Shown: positions 26,159 through 35,842 of the stretch, piece by piece
Numbering within the stretch: the first letter of the stretch is position 1
Layout of the letters: each line of letters opens with the position of its first letter
From: Pseudomonas sp. MIACH
GTDB lineage: Bacteria > Pseudomonadota > Gammaproteobacteria > Pseudomonadales > Pseudomonadaceae
DNA length: 64,000 nucleotides
Direction: 5' to 3'
NCBI RefSeq assembly: GCF_001269925.1
Contig: NZ_LHVO01000035.1
Coordinates: forward strand, 84,641 to 148,640
Translations under genes and position numbers: made by a program
Notes under the pieces: model-generated
The model's database searches: none
Seen by the model: only the letters and a program-made list of their open reading frames with translations
What the model was told of the DNA's origin: nothing

Positions 26159-26918
26159 AGTCAGGCCAGCGCACGGTGAGGCCGCCGTCGATGACGATGC
26201 TCTGCCCGGTCAGATAACTCGACGCCTCACTGGTCAGGAACTGCACCAGCGACGCCACTTCATCCGCGCGCCCTACCCGCCCCAGCGGGATCGCGCGCGC
26301 AGCTTTTGCCAAGCCTTCCGGGCCGAGGGAGTTCTTTGCATCCAGCGATTGCGGTGTTTCGATCAACCCCGGAATCACCGCATTGCAGCGGATGCCCAGG
26401 GGCGCCAACTCCACTGCCAGCGAGCGGCACAACCCCGGCACACCGGCCTTGGCGGCGGCGTAGTGGCTGTGGTCCTGCCAGCCATACACGCCGCCGGCAA
26501 TCGAAGAGATCGCCACCAGCGCGCCGCCTTCGTTCATATGCCGCGTCGCCGCGCGGAAGGTGCGCATCACCCCCGTCAGGTCGACATTGAGCATCTCGTT
26601 CCATCGCTCATCCGTCATTTCCAGCAGCGGCGCACGGCGCAGCAAACCGGCGTTGGCTACCGCGTAATCCAGCCGGCCGAAATGCTGTACCGCCTGTTCG
26701 GCCAGAGCCTCCACCGAGGCGGTATCGCCCACGTCCAGCGGCAACATCAGGCACTCGCCCCCCGCCTCTTCCACCTGCGACACGGTGATGCTCGGGTCAT
26801 GGGGGTCGGCCGGGTAATACCCGCCCACCACCGCCACGCCGCAACGTGCATAGGCCACGGCGAGGGCTTGGCCGATGCCACTGGCGGCGCCGGTAATCAA
26901 GGCAACTTTACGGCTCAT
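26157..26918 (-). CDS. short-chain dehydrogenase/reductase (second of two)
   Basis: 253 aa from [10 protein letters not shown] (26918) with AAGGAG upstream. [21 protein letters not shown] with the catalytic Ser, HYAAAKAG with Tyr-Lys, and IPGLIETP. It starts 10 bp after the MFS stop, so it is co-transcribed. With the other SDR it could carry out successive oxidations or reductions of a ring or hydroxyl intermediate; the substrate is not deducible. Confidence 0.85.
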   Translation of the reverse strand: MSRKVALITGAASGIGQALAVAYARCGVAVVGGYYPADPHDPSITVSQVEEAGGECLMLPLDVGDTASVEALAEQAVQHFGRLDYAVANAGLLRRAPLLEMTDERWNEMLNVDLTGVMRTFRAATRHMNEGGALVAISSIAGGVYGWQDHSHYAAAKAGVPGLCRSLAVELAPLGIRCNAVIPGLIETPQSLDAKNSLGPEGLAKAARAIPLGRVGRADEVASLVQFLTSEASSYLTGQSIVIDGGLTVRWPD

Positions 26919-26928
26919 CGAACTCTCC

Positions 26929-28269
26929 TTACTGAACGGTTTCCGGACGCACATGGCGTGCGGCAAACATCAGGGCACCGGACAAAAAGCACGGCAGCGC
27001 GCCGAACCACAGCGCGGCGGTCTGCCAGTCACTGCCGGCGGACAACACTTGGGTCGCCCCAAAGCCCGCGACCACGGCGCCAATCGGGCCCATGGCATGG
27101 ATAATCGCGCCGCCGGTGGCGCGGATGCTGGTAGGGAAACTTTCACTGATAAAGAACAGCGCCGCCGAGTACGGCCCGATCAGGAAGAACAGGCCCAGGC
27201 TGTACAGCCCGACCACCATCGGCATATTGCTCGGGCCAAACAGCATGCCGGCAAACGCCAGGCCGCCGAGCATCCACCCCAGGCCGATCACATTGCGACG
27301 GCCGATCTTGTCGCCCATCCAGCCGTGGCTGAGATAGCCGCAGTAACCCACCAGGTTCGACAGCACGAGGATGATCAGCGAGTTCTCGAACGAGATGTGG
27401 TGCACGCTGACGATCACCGAAGTGCCGAGCACGCTGAACACCTGGATCGCTGCCCAGTTGAGCAGCAGCGCAGCGCCGATCACCAATGTGGCGCGGCGGG
27501 CCGGGCCACGGAACGCCGCCTTGAGACCGGCCTTGCTGTGTTCGTCGTAATCCACGCCGTAGGTCACGGCAACGTTTTGCGCTTCTTTCACCGCGCCGCT
27601 TTTACGCAACTGGCTGATGCGCTGGTGGATCTGGAACTGCGGGCTTTCCTTGAGCTTGCGCGCCATGATCGCGATCACCACCGCGGGGATCGCGGCGAAG
27701 ATAAAGCAGCCCTGCCAACCGATGACAGGCAGCAACAGCGCGGTCAAACCCGCGGCGATCAACGCACCGACCGGCCAGCCGCCCTGCACCAGGCTGTAGA
27801 TGAAGCCGCGACGCTTGGTCAGTCGCGGGTCTTCGGACGCACCATACAACTCGGTCAAATAGGTGGCGTTGACGGTTTCTTCGGCATACCCCAGGCCGCC
27901 CAGAGAACGGATCAGAATCAGCGGCGACTTGCCCCACGCCCCGCCAATGGCGGTCAACGCCGAGCACAGTGCGGAACCGGCCACGGTGAAAATAATCCCT
28001 TTGCGCCGTCCCAGCTTGTCGACAATCGGCCCGATGGCCAAGGCGACGACGGCGGTACCCACCGCCACCCAGGTCGCGATTTCAGCCTGCTCCACTTCAC
28101 CCCAGCCAAAGTGCCGGCCGATCTCCGGCAGCAAGGTGCCGAACAGGATGAAGTCATACACCGCAAACACCCAGGCGAAAAACGCGATCCAGGTGGCGAA
28201 GCGCACTTCCTGGGACGTCAGTTGCCGGGGTTTCCAGCCAGTCAGGTCAAGCTTGTTGTAGATGGACAT
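26929..28269 (-). CDS. MFS transporter (sugar/aromatic-acid:H+ symporter type)
   Basis: 446 aa with twelve predicted membrane segments. The MFS signature is present twice ([12 protein letters not shown] in loop 2-3 and [11 protein letters not shown] in loop 8-9), and the central cytoplasmic loop is long (~215-260). The N-terminal region ([32 protein letters not shown]) is of the AAHS/SHS type used for organic acids. Likely importer of the compound degraded by the cluster. Confidence 0.85.
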   Translation of the reverse strand: MSIYNKLDLTGWKPRQLTSQEVRFATWIAFFAWVFAVYDFILFGTLLPEIGRHFGWGEVEQAEIATWVAVGTAVVALAIGPIVDKLGRRKGIIFTVAGSALCSALTAIGGAWGKSPLILIRSLGGLGYAEETVNATYLTELYGASEDPRLTKRRGFIYSLVQGGWPVGALIAAGLTALLLPVIGWQGCFIFAAIPAVVIAIMARKLKESPQFQIHQRISQLRKSGAVKEAQNVAVTYGVDYDEHSKAGLKAAFRGPARRATLVIGAALLLNWAAIQVFSVLGTSVIVSVHHISFENSLIILVLSNLVGYCGYLSHGWMGDKIGRRNVIGLGWMLGGLAFAGMLFGPSNMPMVVGLYSLGLFFLIGPYSAALFFISESFPTSIRATGGAIIHAMGPIGAVVAGFGATQVLSAGSDWQTAALWFGALPCFLSGALMFAARHVRPETVQ

Positions 28270-28300
28270 AATCGCGCCTCGGGAGGTGGAGTGGGCTTTC

Positions 28301-28399
28301 TGTAGGAGCGTGCTTGCTCGCGAAAATCGTCAACGATGACGCGGGCATCCTGAATGCACGCGGTGCTCTCAGGCTTTTCGCGAGCAAGCTCGCTCCTAC
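28301..28399. repeat. REPIN (TGTAGGAGCG class)
   Basis: Arms at 28301-28325 and 28375-28399 are inverted copies with one mismatch (GCGTGC against GCGAGC), between the MFS and NodB-fold hydrolase genes. Confidence 0.88.
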
Positions 28400-28410
28400 C
28401 GGGGTTGGGA

Positions 28411-29289
28411 TCAGGTACGCGGTTGGCGGCGGATAAAGTCGTCGGCGATTTCATCGAAGGTGACGAAGCGCACGCCGGCATGGCTCTGGATGTGTTCGAT
28501 CAAGCGCTCGAGCATCAGCAGCACTTGCGGACGGCCGGAGACGTCGGGGTGGATGGTCATGGTGAACACCGCGTGTTCGTGCTCGCGGTAGACCCAGTCG
28601 AACTGGTCGCGCCACATTTCTTCCAGGTGACGCGGGTTGACGAAGCCGTGGCTGTTGGGGGCTTTCTTGATGAACATCATCGGCGGCAGGTCGTCGAGGT
28701 ACCAGTTGGCCGGGATCTCCACCAGGTCGGTTTCTTCGCCGCGCACCAGGGGTTTCATCCAGGTGTCGGGGTGCTGGCTGTAGTCGATCTTGGTCCAGCT
28801 GTCGCCCTTGCGCACGTAGTAGGGGTGGAAGTCGTTGTGCATCAGGCTGTGGTCGTACTTGATGCCTTTTTTCAGCAACAGCTCGTTGGTGACCTTGCTG
28901 AATTCCCACCACGGCGCGACGTAGCCGGTGGGGCGTTTGCCGGTGACTTGGGTGATCAGTTCGATGGACTTGTCGAGGACGATTTCTTCCTGCTCGGCGG
29001 TCATCGCAATCGGATTTTCGTGGCTGTAGCCATGCACGCCGATTTCGTGGCCGGCGTCGGCCACGGCCTTCATCTGCTCGGGGAAGGTTTCCATCGAGTG
29101 GCCGGGGATAAACCAGGTGGTGCGCAGGCCGTAGCGTTCGAACAGTTTGAGCAGGCGCGGCGCACCTATTTCACCGGCGAACAGGCCGCGGGAGATGTCG
29201 TCGGGCGAGTCTTCGCCGCCGTAGGAACCGAGCCAGCCGGCAACGGCGTCGACGTCAACGCCAAATGCACAGAGGATGTCTTTTGCCAT
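28411..29289 (-). CDS. NodB-fold polysaccharide-deacetylase family hydrolase, candidate cyclic imidase
   Basis: 292 aa, no signal peptide, GGAG ribosome site before [10 protein letters not shown]. The NodB motifs are present: motif 1 GVDVDA (catalytic/metal Asp), motif 2 [13 protein letters not shown] (two metal His), APWWEFS and a late [11 protein letters not shown]is. Length and sequence style ([18 protein letters not shown]) match the cytoplasmic subgroup that includes the P. putida cyclic imide hydrolase and PuuE-type allantoinases rather than chitin or peptidoglycan deacetylases. With the amidase 11 bp upstream, ring opening followed by amide hydrolysis is a consistent hypothesis. Family is certain; substrate inferred. 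Confidence 0.8.
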   Translation of the reverse strand: MAKDILCAFGVDVDAVAGWLGSYGGEDSPDDISRGLFAGEIGAPRLLKLFERYGLRTTWFIPGHSMETFPEQMKAVADAGHEIGVHGYSHENPIAMTAEQEEIVLDKSIELITQVTGKRPTGYVAPWWEFSKVTNELLLKKGIKYDHSLMHNDFHPYYVRKGDSWTKIDYSQHPDTWMKPLVRGEETDLVEIPANWYLDDLPPMMFIKKAPNSHGFVNPRHLEEMWRDQFDWVYREHEHAVFTMTIHPDVSGRPQVLLMLERLIEHIQSHAGVRFVTFDEIADDFIRRQPRT

Positions 29290-29300
29290 GGTGTGTCTCC

Positions 29301-30632
29301 TTAAAGAGTGAGGGCTGTTTCGACCGACAAGGCGGCCCTGAGCAGGCGTGCGTCTTCGCCACTGGGAGCGCTGAGCAGCAAGCTGGTGGGTAAGCCCAGC
29401 GCATCGACGCCGCTGGGCAGGCTGACGCCTGGCATGTCAAGCAAACTGCCGGGCATGGTCAGGCGCAGGGTGGCGAGGTTGGTGTTCACAAACAGTTCGT
29501 CGTCGGCTTCAAGCGGCGCCAACGCCGGGGCGACATGGGCGACGGTGGGGGTGATCAGGATCGCGCCGTCGAGGTCGTCGAGCAGTTGCTGTTGCAGGCG
29601 GCGGCGCGCCTCGGTCAGGTGGATCAGTTGGCTGGCCGGTAATGCGCGTGCGGCCTCAAGGCGGCGGCGCACGCGGGGGTCGAGTTGCTCGGCATCGGCG
29701 CTGTCGAGCAGGGCCTGGTGCAGGGCGAAGGCTTCGAACGCGCCGAGCCAGCCTTGGTGCTTGATCAAGTTGAGGGTGGCCTGGAACGCGGAGCTTTCAC
29801 GCTCGTCAATCAGTGCACCTTGCGCCTTCAGTCGCTCAACGGCGCGCAGCAGGTTGTTGCGCACGGCAGGTTCCACGTCGACCAACACGCCTTGCTCCAA
29901 GACAAACCGCTGCCCTTTCAGGCTGCGGGCACTGTGGCGCTGGCTGCGGCCGTGGAGCAGGTCGTCGATGGCCAAGGCATCGCGTACGCTGCGGGTCAGC
30001 GGACCGAGGCTGTCGAGGGTGTGGGCCAGGGGGAACACGCCGTCACGGCTGTAGCGCCGGCTGCTGCTGCGATAACCCACCAATCCGTTGAGCGCCGCCG
30101 GAATGCGGATGGAACCGGCGGTGTCAGTGCCCATGGCGATCGGCACGATACCGGCCGCGACCGCCACCGCCGACCCGGACGACGAGCCCCCGGGAATGCG
30201 CGCCTGGTCCGTGCCATGGGGATTGTGCGGCGTGCCGAAATGCGGGTTCAGGCCCAACCCGGAATAGGCCAGCTCGCTGAGGTTGGTCTTGCCCATACTG
30301 ACCATCCCGGCGCGGCACAACAGGCCCACGCTCGGCGCATCGAGCAAGGCGGCTGGCGCATGGCGGCGATAGGCAGCGCCGGCAGTGGTGATGCTGCCGG
30401 CCACGTCGAACAGATCTTTCCAGGCCAGGGGCACCCCATCGAACACACTCAAGGGCTGGCCGGCACGCCAACGGGCGGCGGACGCTTCGGCCTCACGGCG
30501 GGCGCGTTCGGCGGTCAGGGAAATAAATACGCGGGTCGAGCGGCTCGCTTGATCGAGTGCCTGCTCAAGGACTTGCACCGGGTCGCTGCGACCGCTGGCG
30601 AAATCCTCGGCCAATGAAGTGGCGTCTGACAT
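29301..30632 (-). CDS. amidase-signature family amidase
   Basis: 443 aa. The Ser-cisSer-Lys triad is visible: Lys in [11 protein letters not shown], then [14 protein letters not shown] and [16 protein letters not shown]. It hydrolyses a carboxamide to acid and ammonia; the natural substrate is unknown. First gene of the minus-strand cluster and divergent from the GntR-type regulator, whose candidate palindromic operator lies 31 bp upstream of this start. A half-amidase role after the putative imidase fits the context. Confidence 0.85.
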   Translation of the reverse strand: MSDATSLAEDFASGRSDPVQVLEQALDQASRSTRVFISLTAERARREAEASAARWRAGQPLSVFDGVPLAWKDLFDVAGSITTAGAAYRRHAPAALLDAPSVGLLCRAGMVSMGKTNLSELAYSGLGLNPHFGTPHNPHGTDQARIPGGSSSGSAVAVAAGIVPIAMGTDTAGSIRIPAALNGLVGYRSSSRRYSRDGVFPLAHTLDSLGPLTRSVRDALAIDDLLHGRSQRHSARSLKGQRFVLEQGVLVDVEPAVRNNLLRAVERLKAQGALIDERESSAFQATLNLIKHQGWLGAFEAFALHQALLDSADAEQLDPRVRRRLEAARALPASQLIHLTEARRRLQQQLLDDLDGAILITPTVAHVAPALAPLEADDELFVNTNLATLRLTMPGSLLDMPGVSLPSGVDALGLPTSLLLSAPSGEDARLLRAALSVETALTL

Positions 30633-30662
30633 CAGGAAAACCTCATAAAACGTACATATTCA

Positions 30663-30678
30663 TAAAATGTACATTTTA
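30663..30678. promoter_or_regulatory. perfect 16-bp palindrome, candidate operator of the catabolic cluster
   Basis: TAAAATGTACATTTTA is a perfect palindrome in the divergent promoter region. ACGTACAT at 30650-30657 and the inverted pair AATGTA (30816-30821) / TACATT (30837-30842) repeat the same half-site TGTACATT near the regulator's own promoter. This distribution is what a divergently encoded, autoregulated repressor would need. Confidence 0.6.
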
Positions 30679-30923
30679 AGAAGGCAGCTTTCGTGCCAGT
30701 CTCTGCGTAACGTTCCTGGCGCGATTACGCTTTCTTACCCAGAGCTACGGGTTAGATGGTGTTGATCAATGGAAAAAAATCCTGCGATACGCTTGTGAAC
30801 CGCTTCTAACGAAATAATGTATCTTTTATTAATAAGTACATTTTGGTGCAGAAAAGTAACATTCCTACATTCAAGGCCCCAAAAAAGTGCCACCGACGTG
30901 GCGCAGAGTGACAGGCGCAACTT

Positions 30924-31958
30924 ATGAGAGAATCCCCGGCCATCGTCCTACATGCCTTTGAGAAATCGATGAAAGCAGTGTCCGCCTCGGCCTCCCGTTA
31001 CGCGATGATTCACCAGGTATTGCGCGACGCGATCGTCAATGGCACCGCGCGCCATGGGCTGGTATTGCTGGAAGCGCCCCTGGCCGAACTGTTCGGCACC
31101 AGCCGCGTGCCGGTGCGCAAGGCGCTGGACCTGCTGCACGCTGAAGGCTTGATCTGCCGTTTCAACGGCCGGGGTTACCTGATCAACCCCGAAGGCCTGG
31201 CCGTGGAACCGTTGCGCCTGCCCCTGAGCCATGTGCACCTGGGCCTCAACGGCGAAGCCGAGTTGGTGGACACCCGCCCGTTAGGCGAGCGCATCGTCGA
31301 GGAAATCGGCGCGGCGTTGTCTACCTGCATCGCCTTCGGCCATTACCGCCTGGATGAACAGGCCGCCGCCGACCACTACGGCGTCAGCCGCGCGGTGGTG
31401 CGTGAAGCGCTGATGCGCCTGCGCGACCGTGGCCTGGTGGAAAAAGAGCCGTACTCGCAATGGCTGGCGGGGCCCTTGACTGCGCGGGAGGTCACCGAAG
31501 ATTACGAACTGCGCGCGTGCCTGGAACCCGAAGCCCTGCGCCAGAGTGCACCTGACCTCGACCGCGACATGCTTGAAGCCATGTTGCAACGTGTGCGGGA
31601 TGCCCAGGACAGCCCCCACTGCAGCCTGGAAGCCATCGAGCAGATCGAAGAGGACCTGCACCAGCGCTGCCTGGCCGGCCTGCAAAACCGCAAGATTGCC
31701 GCGCTGATTCGCCAGGGCCAGAGCCCGATGATCATCAGCCGGATTTTCTACCGATTGCTGGGGATCGGCGCGGATCCAGCCATGCTCGCCGAACATCGCT
31801 TGATTCTAGAGTTGCTGCTGCATGGCGCGTTTGACGCGGCGGCGCTGAATCTGCGCGAGCATTTGCAGCGGGCACGGCAGCGGATGTTGCAGCGCTTGAA
31901 GGTGCTCTCGGTATTGCCCGAACAGCCACTCCCCGCCTACCTCCACAAAATCAGCTAA
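30924..31958 (+). CDS. GntR-type regulator with two tandem winged-helix domains
   Basis: 344 aa. Two GntR-like winged helices are visible: ~30-95 (IHQVLRDAIVNG..LAELFGTSRVPVRKALDLLHAEGLICRF) and ~118-185 (RIVEEIGAALST..AAADHYGVSRAVVREALMRLRDRGLVEK). An FCD-like helical ligand domain follows (~190-330). Most family members have one DNA-binding domain. ATG 30924 is the longest start; ATG 30969 (MKAVSA) is possible. It lies opposite the amidase-led cluster and probably controls it. Confidence 0.8.
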   Translation: MRESPAIVLHAFEKSMKAVSASASRYAMIHQVLRDAIVNGTARHGLVLLEAPLAELFGTSRVPVRKALDLLHAEGLICRFNGRGYLINPEGLAVEPLRLPLSHVHLGLNGEAELVDTRPLGERIVEEIGAALSTCIAFGHYRLDEQAAADHYGVSRAVVREALMRLRDRGLVEKEPYSQWLAGPLTAREVTEDYELRACLEPEALRQSAPDLDRDMLEAMLQRVRDAQDSPHCSLEAIEQIEEDLHQRCLAGLQNRKIAALIRQGQSPMIISRIFYRLLGIGADPAMLAEHRLILELLLHGAFDAAALNLREHLQRARQRMLQRLKVLSVLPEQPLPAYLHKIS

Positions 31959-32019
31959 CCCACATTGGCCAATGTCACCGCAGTAATTTCATGCAATATG
32001 TTGCTATCTCACCCCCACC

Positions 32020-32050
32020 ATTGAAACCACTGCTACCCCGCCCCATCTAA
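32020..32050 (+). promoter_or_regulatory. sigma-32 heat-shock promoter of the lon paralogue
   Basis: TTGAAA (32021-32026), a 14-base spacer and CCCCATCTAA (32041-32050) match the RpoH consensus CTTGAAA-N11-16-CCCCATNT almost completely. The ATG of lon follows 28 bases after the -10. Confidence 0.85.
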
Positions 32051-32072
32051 CCTGCATACTTCCTTATGCAGG
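32051..32072 (+). promoter_or_regulatory. 8-bp inverted repeat overlapping start site and Shine-Dalgarno of lon
   Basis: CCTGCATA (32051-32058) and TATGCAGG (32065-32072) form a perfect inverted repeat, the right arm of which holds the AGG before the lon ATG. The expected RpoH start at ~32054-32057 lies inside the left arm, so a full RNA hairpin would form only from an upstream start. It may be a DNA operator or an SD-masking hairpin. Confidence 0.45.
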
Positions 32073-32078
32073 TGCCCC

Positions 32079-34499
32079 ATGAGCGACCAGCAAGAATTCC
32101 CTGATTACGACCTCAACGATTACGCCGACCCCGAAAACGCTGAAACCCCTTCGTCCAATACCGGCCTGGCCCTGCCTGGGCAAAACCTGCCGGACAAGGT
32201 CTACATCATCCCGATCCACAATCGGCCGTTCTTCCCGGCGCAGGTGCTGCCGGTGATCGTCAACGAAGAGCCGTGGGCCGAGACCCTGGAGCTGGTGAGC
32301 AAATCCGACCACCACTCCCTCGCCCTGTTCTTCATGGACACGCCGCCGGAAGACCCACGCCATTTCGACACCTCCGCCCTGCCGCTGTACGGCACCCTGG
32401 TGAAGGTGCACCACGCCAGCCGCGAGAACGGCAAGCTGCAATTCGTCGCCCAGGGCCTGACCCGCGTGCGGATCAAAACCTGGCTCAAGCACCACCGCCC
32501 ACCGTACCTGGTGGAAGTCGAATACCCGCACCAGCCCAGCGATCCGACCGACGAGGTCAAGGCCTACGGCATGGCGCTGATCAATGCGATCAAGGAACTG
32601 CTGCCGCTCAACCCGCTGTACAGCGAAGAGCTGAAGAACTACCTCAACCGCTTCAGCCCCAACGACCCGTCGCCCCTCACCGACTTCGCCGCCGCCCTCA
32701 CGTCGGCCACAGGCAATGAGTTGCAGGAAGTGCTGGACTGCGTGCCGATGCTCAAACGCATGGAAAAAGTCCTGCCGATGCTGCGCAAGGAGGTGGAAGT
32801 CGCGCGCCTGCAAAAAGAACTCTCCGCCGAGGTGAACCGCAAGATCGGCGAGCACCAGCGCGAGTTCTTCCTCAAGGAACAGCTCAAGGTCATCCAGCAG
32901 GAACTGGGCCTGACCAAAGACGATCGCAGCGCCGACGTCGAACAGTTCGAGCAACGCCTGGAAGGCAAGGTGCTGCCGGCCCAGGCGAAAAAACGTATCG
33001 ATGAAGAACTGAACAAACTGTCGATCCTCGAAACCGGCTCGCCGGAATACGCGGTGACGCGCAATTACCTGGACTGGGCCACCTCGGTGCCATGGGGCGT
33101 GTATGGCGAGGACAAACTCGACCTCAAGCACGCGCGCAAGGTGCTGGACAAGCACCATGCCGGCCTGGATGACATCAAGAGCCGCATTCTCGAATTCCTC
33201 GCGGTGGGCGCCTATAAAGGCGAAGTCGCCGGCTCCATCGTGCTGCTGGTGGGCCCGCCGGGCGTGGGCAAGACCAGCGTGGGCAAATCCATCGCCGAGT
33301 CCCTCGGGCGGCCGTTCTATCGCTTCAGCGTCGGCGGCATGCGCGACGAGGCCGAGATCAAGGGCCATCGCCGCACCTACATCGGCGCCCTGCCGGGCAA
33401 GCTGGTGCAGGCGCTTAAAGATGTCGAAGTGATGAACCCGGTGATCATGCTCGACGAGATCGACAAGATGGGCCAGAGCTTCCAGGGCGACCCGGCTTCG
33501 GCACTGCTCGAAACCCTCGACCCGGAGCAGAACGTCGAATTCCTCGACCACTACCTCGACCTGCGCCTGGACCTGTCCAAGGTGTTGTTCGTGTGCACCG
33601 CCAACACCCTGGACTCGATCCCCGGCCCGCTGCTGGACCGTATGGAAGTGATTCGCCTGTCGGGATATATCACCGAAGAAAAAGTCGCCATCGCCAAACG
33701 CCACCTGTGGCCAAAACAGTTGGAAAAAGCCGGCGTTTCGAAAAACAGCCTGAGCATCAGCGACGGCGCCCTGCGCGCACTGATCGACGGTTATGCCCGC
33801 GAAGCTGGGGTACGCCAGTTGGAGAAACAGCTGGGTAAACTGGTGCGCAAGGCGGTGGTCAAGCTGCTGGATGCACCGAACTCGGTGATCAAGATCGGCA
33901 ACAAGGACCTGGAAAGCTCCCTCGGCATGCCGGTGTTCCGCAACGAACAGGTGTTGTCGGGTACCGGTGTAATCACCGGCCTGGCCTGGACCAGCATGGG
34001 TGGCGCTACGCTGCCAATCGAGGCGACACGCATCCACACCCTCAATCGCGGCTTCAAGCTCACCGGGCAGTTGGGTGAGGTGATGAAAGAGTCCGCCGAA
34101 ATCGCCTACAGCTACATCAGCTCAAACCTGAAGTCGTTTGGCGGCGACCCGAAGTTCTTCGACGAAGCCTTCGTGCACTTGCACGTACCGGAAGGCGCCA
34201 CGCCGAAGGACGGCCCGAGCGCTGGGGTGACCATGGCCAGTGCGCTGCTGTCCCTGGCGCGCAATCAAGCGCCGAAAAAAGGCGTGGCCATGACCGGCGA
34301 ACTGACGTTGACCGGGCATGTACTGCCGATTGGCGGCGTGCGTGAGAAAGTGATTGCGGCGCGGCGCCAGAAGATCCACGAACTGATTCTGCCGGAGCCG
34401 AACCGTGGCAGTTTTGAAGAGTTGCCGGAGTACCTGAAGGAAGGCATGACGGTGCACTTTGCCAAGCGCTTTGCGGATGTGGCGAAGGTGCTTTTCTGA
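32079..34499 (+). CDS. lon: ATP-dependent protease Lon, second (AsrA-type) copy
   Basis: 806 aa. Lon substrate-binding N-domain (~45-240), AAA+ module with Walker A GPPGVGKTSVGKS (~391) and Walker B VIMLDEIDKMG, and the Ser-Lys protease domain with GPSAGVTM (Ser ~714) and VREKVIAA (Lys ~757). It degrades misfolded and regulatory proteins in the cytoplasm. It is not next to clpP/clpX/hupB as the canonical Pseudomonas lon is, and matches the extra copy called AsrA in P. aeruginosa. The heat-shock promoter supports a stress role. Confidence 0.93.
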   Translation: MSDQQEFPDYDLNDYADPENAETPSSNTGLALPGQNLPDKVYIIPIHNRPFFPAQVLPVIVNEEPWAETLELVSKSDHHSLALFFMDTPPEDPRHFDTSALPLYGTLVKVHHASRENGKLQFVAQGLTRVRIKTWLKHHRPPYLVEVEYPHQPSDPTDEVKAYGMALINAIKELLPLNPLYSEELKNYLNRFSPNDPSPLTDFAAALTSATGNELQEVLDCVPMLKRMEKVLPMLRKEVEVARLQKELSAEVNRKIGEHQREFFLKEQLKVIQQELGLTKDDRSADVEQFEQRLEGKVLPAQAKKRIDEELNKLSILETGSPEYAVTRNYLDWATSVPWGVYGEDKLDLKHARKVLDKHHAGLDDIKSRILEFLAVGAYKGEVAGSIVLLVGPPGVGKTSVGKSIAESLGRPFYRFSVGGMRDEAEIKGHRRTYIGALPGKLVQALKDVEVMNPVIMLDEIDKMGQSFQGDPASALLETLDPEQNVEFLDHYLDLRLDLSKVLFVCTANTLDSIPGPLLDRMEVIRLSGYITEEKVAIAKRHLWPKQLEKAGVSKNSLSISDGALRALIDGYAREAGVRQLEKQLGKLVRKAVVKLLDAPNSVIKIGNKDLESSLGMPVFRNEQVLSGTGVITGLAWTSMGGATLPIEATRIHTLNRGFKLTGQLGEVMKESAEIAYSYISSNLKSFGGDPKFFDEAFVHLHVPEGATPKDGPSAGVTMASALLSLARNQAPKKGVAMTGELTLTGHVLPIGGVREKVIAARRQKIHELILPEPNRGSFEELPEYLKEGMTVHFAKRFADVAKVLF

Positions 34500-34525
34500 T
34501 ATTTCACTAGCCCGAGTGGGCTCCT

Positions 34526-34658
34526 GTGGCGAGCAGGCTTGCCCTGCGTTGGGCTGCGCAGCAGCCCCAAAACTAACGACCCCATTCTTCCAGAAAGAAT
34601 GGGGTCTTTTTAAAAGGGTCTGCTGCGCAGCCCAACGCAGGGCAAGCCTGCTCGCCAC
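34526..34658. repeat. 39-bp perfect inverted repeat (REPIN) enclosing the lon terminator
   Basis: The left arm 34526-34564 starts GTGGCGAGCAGGCTTGCC; the right arm 34620-34658 is its exact reverse complement. It is a third repeat class (GCGAGCAGGCTTGCCCTGC). The terminator hairpin of lon occupies most of the 55-base loop. Confidence 0.88.
34578..34611 (+). terminator. intrinsic terminator of lon
   Basis: 12-bp stem GACCCCATTCTT / AAGAATGGGGTC, 5-base loop and five T, 79 bp after the lon stop and inside the large inverted repeat. Confidence 0.9.
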
Positions 34659-34759
34659 AACAAGCCGGCTCGCCACGAGGGGCACTCTGCGGTCCTCTTG
34701 TCACACCTTGTCTCATCTTCGGTTATGCTCGGTCTTCGTCGCCAAACAACGGAGCCCCC

Positions 34760-35149
34760 ATGACCGCTGCCCGCCTGCTTCTCCCCCTGAGCCTTTGCCT
34801 GCTCGCCGCCTGCGCCAGTGCGCCGAAGCAAAACGTCACCGTGGAAGAACAGGGCGCTTGCCCGCTGCAACTCAAAACCGGGCAAAACCTGATCCTCACC
34901 CTGCCAAGCAACCCCACGACCGGCTACCGCTGGGCCATCCAGGATTCCGCCGGTGGCGTGTTGCGTGCGCTGAGCCCCGAGGTCTACAGCAGTTCGGAAT
35001 CCGGCGTGATCGGTGGCGGTGGCCAGTCCACCTGGCGCTTCCAGGCGTTCGCGGCCGGCCAGGGTCGTTTGCGCCTGACCTCTCAGCAACCCTGGGAACC
35101 GGAAGCCGAGCCCGCCGAGACCTTCGACTGCGCCATTACGGTGAACTGA
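34760..35149 (+). CDS. chagasin-like (I42) protease-inhibitor lipoprotein
   Basis: 129 aa. Lipobox LAAC (Cys18). The inhibitor loops of chagasin are recognisable: NPTTGYRW (L4-type NPTTGY), GGGGQSTWRF (L2-type GxGG) and a later RLTSQQPWEP (L6-type RPW-like). Such proteins inhibit papain-like cysteine proteases; in bacteria the target is usually unknown. Predicted to be membrane anchored and periplasmic. It ends 1 bp before the YhhN gene. Confidence 0.8.
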   Translation: MTAARLLLPLSLCLLAACASAPKQNVTVEEQGACPLQLKTGQNLILTLPSNPTTGYRWAIQDSAGGVLRALSPEVYSSSESGVIGGGGQSTWRFQAFAAGQGRLRLTSQQPWEPEAEPAETFDCAITVN

Positions 35150-35150
35150 T

Positions 35151-35807
35151 ATGCCATGGCTGATTCTTGCATTGATGGGCGCAGGCACCTTTATCTACGG
35201 CCTGAGCACCGGTGCCACGTTGCTGTGTCTGCTGGTCAAGCCGCTGCCGGTGCTGGCGCTGCTGGGCTGGCTGCATGATGCGCCGCCTACCGACTATCGA
35301 CGCTGGATCAGCCTGGGGCTGATTTTTTCCCTGGTCGGCGATGTATTGCTCGCCTGGCCGGGCGACCTGTTTATCTTCGGCCTCGGCGCCTTCCTGTTTG
35401 CGCACCTGGCCTATCTCAAGGCCTATTTCAGTGACTGCCGCCGTTTGGCGCTGTTGCCGTTGGTGTTGGCGCTGGGCGTGGGCGCGGTCCTGCTGAGCAT
35501 CCTGATCTCCCATGGCCTCGGTGAACTGCTGATACCGGTGGTGGTTTACGCGACGGTGATCAGCGCCATGCTCTGGCGCGCGCTGGCACGCCTGGGCAGC
35601 GAGGTGCCGAAACGCTCGGCGCTGCTGGCGGCGGCGGGTGCGGTGTCGTTTGTGTTTTCCGACACGCTGATCGGCATCAATCGGTTTGTGCTGTCGTTCG
35701 AGGCCGCGCCGTATTTGTTGATCACAACTTACTGGCTCGGCCAATGGGGAATCACGGCCTCGGCTTTCCATCAGACAACCCGCGCACATGAGGGCCAACT
35801 TGGCTAA
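35151..35807 (+). CDS. YhhN/TMEM86 family membrane protein (lysoplasmalogenase type)
   Basis: 218 aa, about eight hydrophobic segments. Conserved KPLPVLALL near residue 30, [36 protein letters not shown] and [11 protein letters not shown], with the buried acidic residues typical of YhhN. Eukaryotic TMEM86 members hydrolyse lysoplasmalogen; the bacterial role is not settled. Adjacent to the inhibitor gene, likely co-transcribed. Confidence 0.82.
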   Translation: MPWLILALMGAGTFIYGLSTGATLLCLLVKPLPVLALLGWLHDAPPTDYRRWISLGLIFSLVGDVLLAWPGDLFIFGLGAFLFAHLAYLKAYFSDCRRLALLPLVLALGVGAVLLSILISHGLGELLIPVVVYATVISAMLWRALARLGSEVPKRSALLAAAGAVSFVFSDTLIGINRFVLSFEAAPYLLITTYWLGQWGITASAFHQTTRAHEGQLG

Positions 35808-35842
35808 AATGCCGGCCTTTCCCCCTCGTCGCCGGAACAACC

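Noticed and set aside
28411..29289. NodB-fold protein taken as a cell-wall or chitin deacetylase
   Set aside because: No signal peptide or membrane anchor, and it lies 11 bp from an amidase gene in a catabolic cluster.
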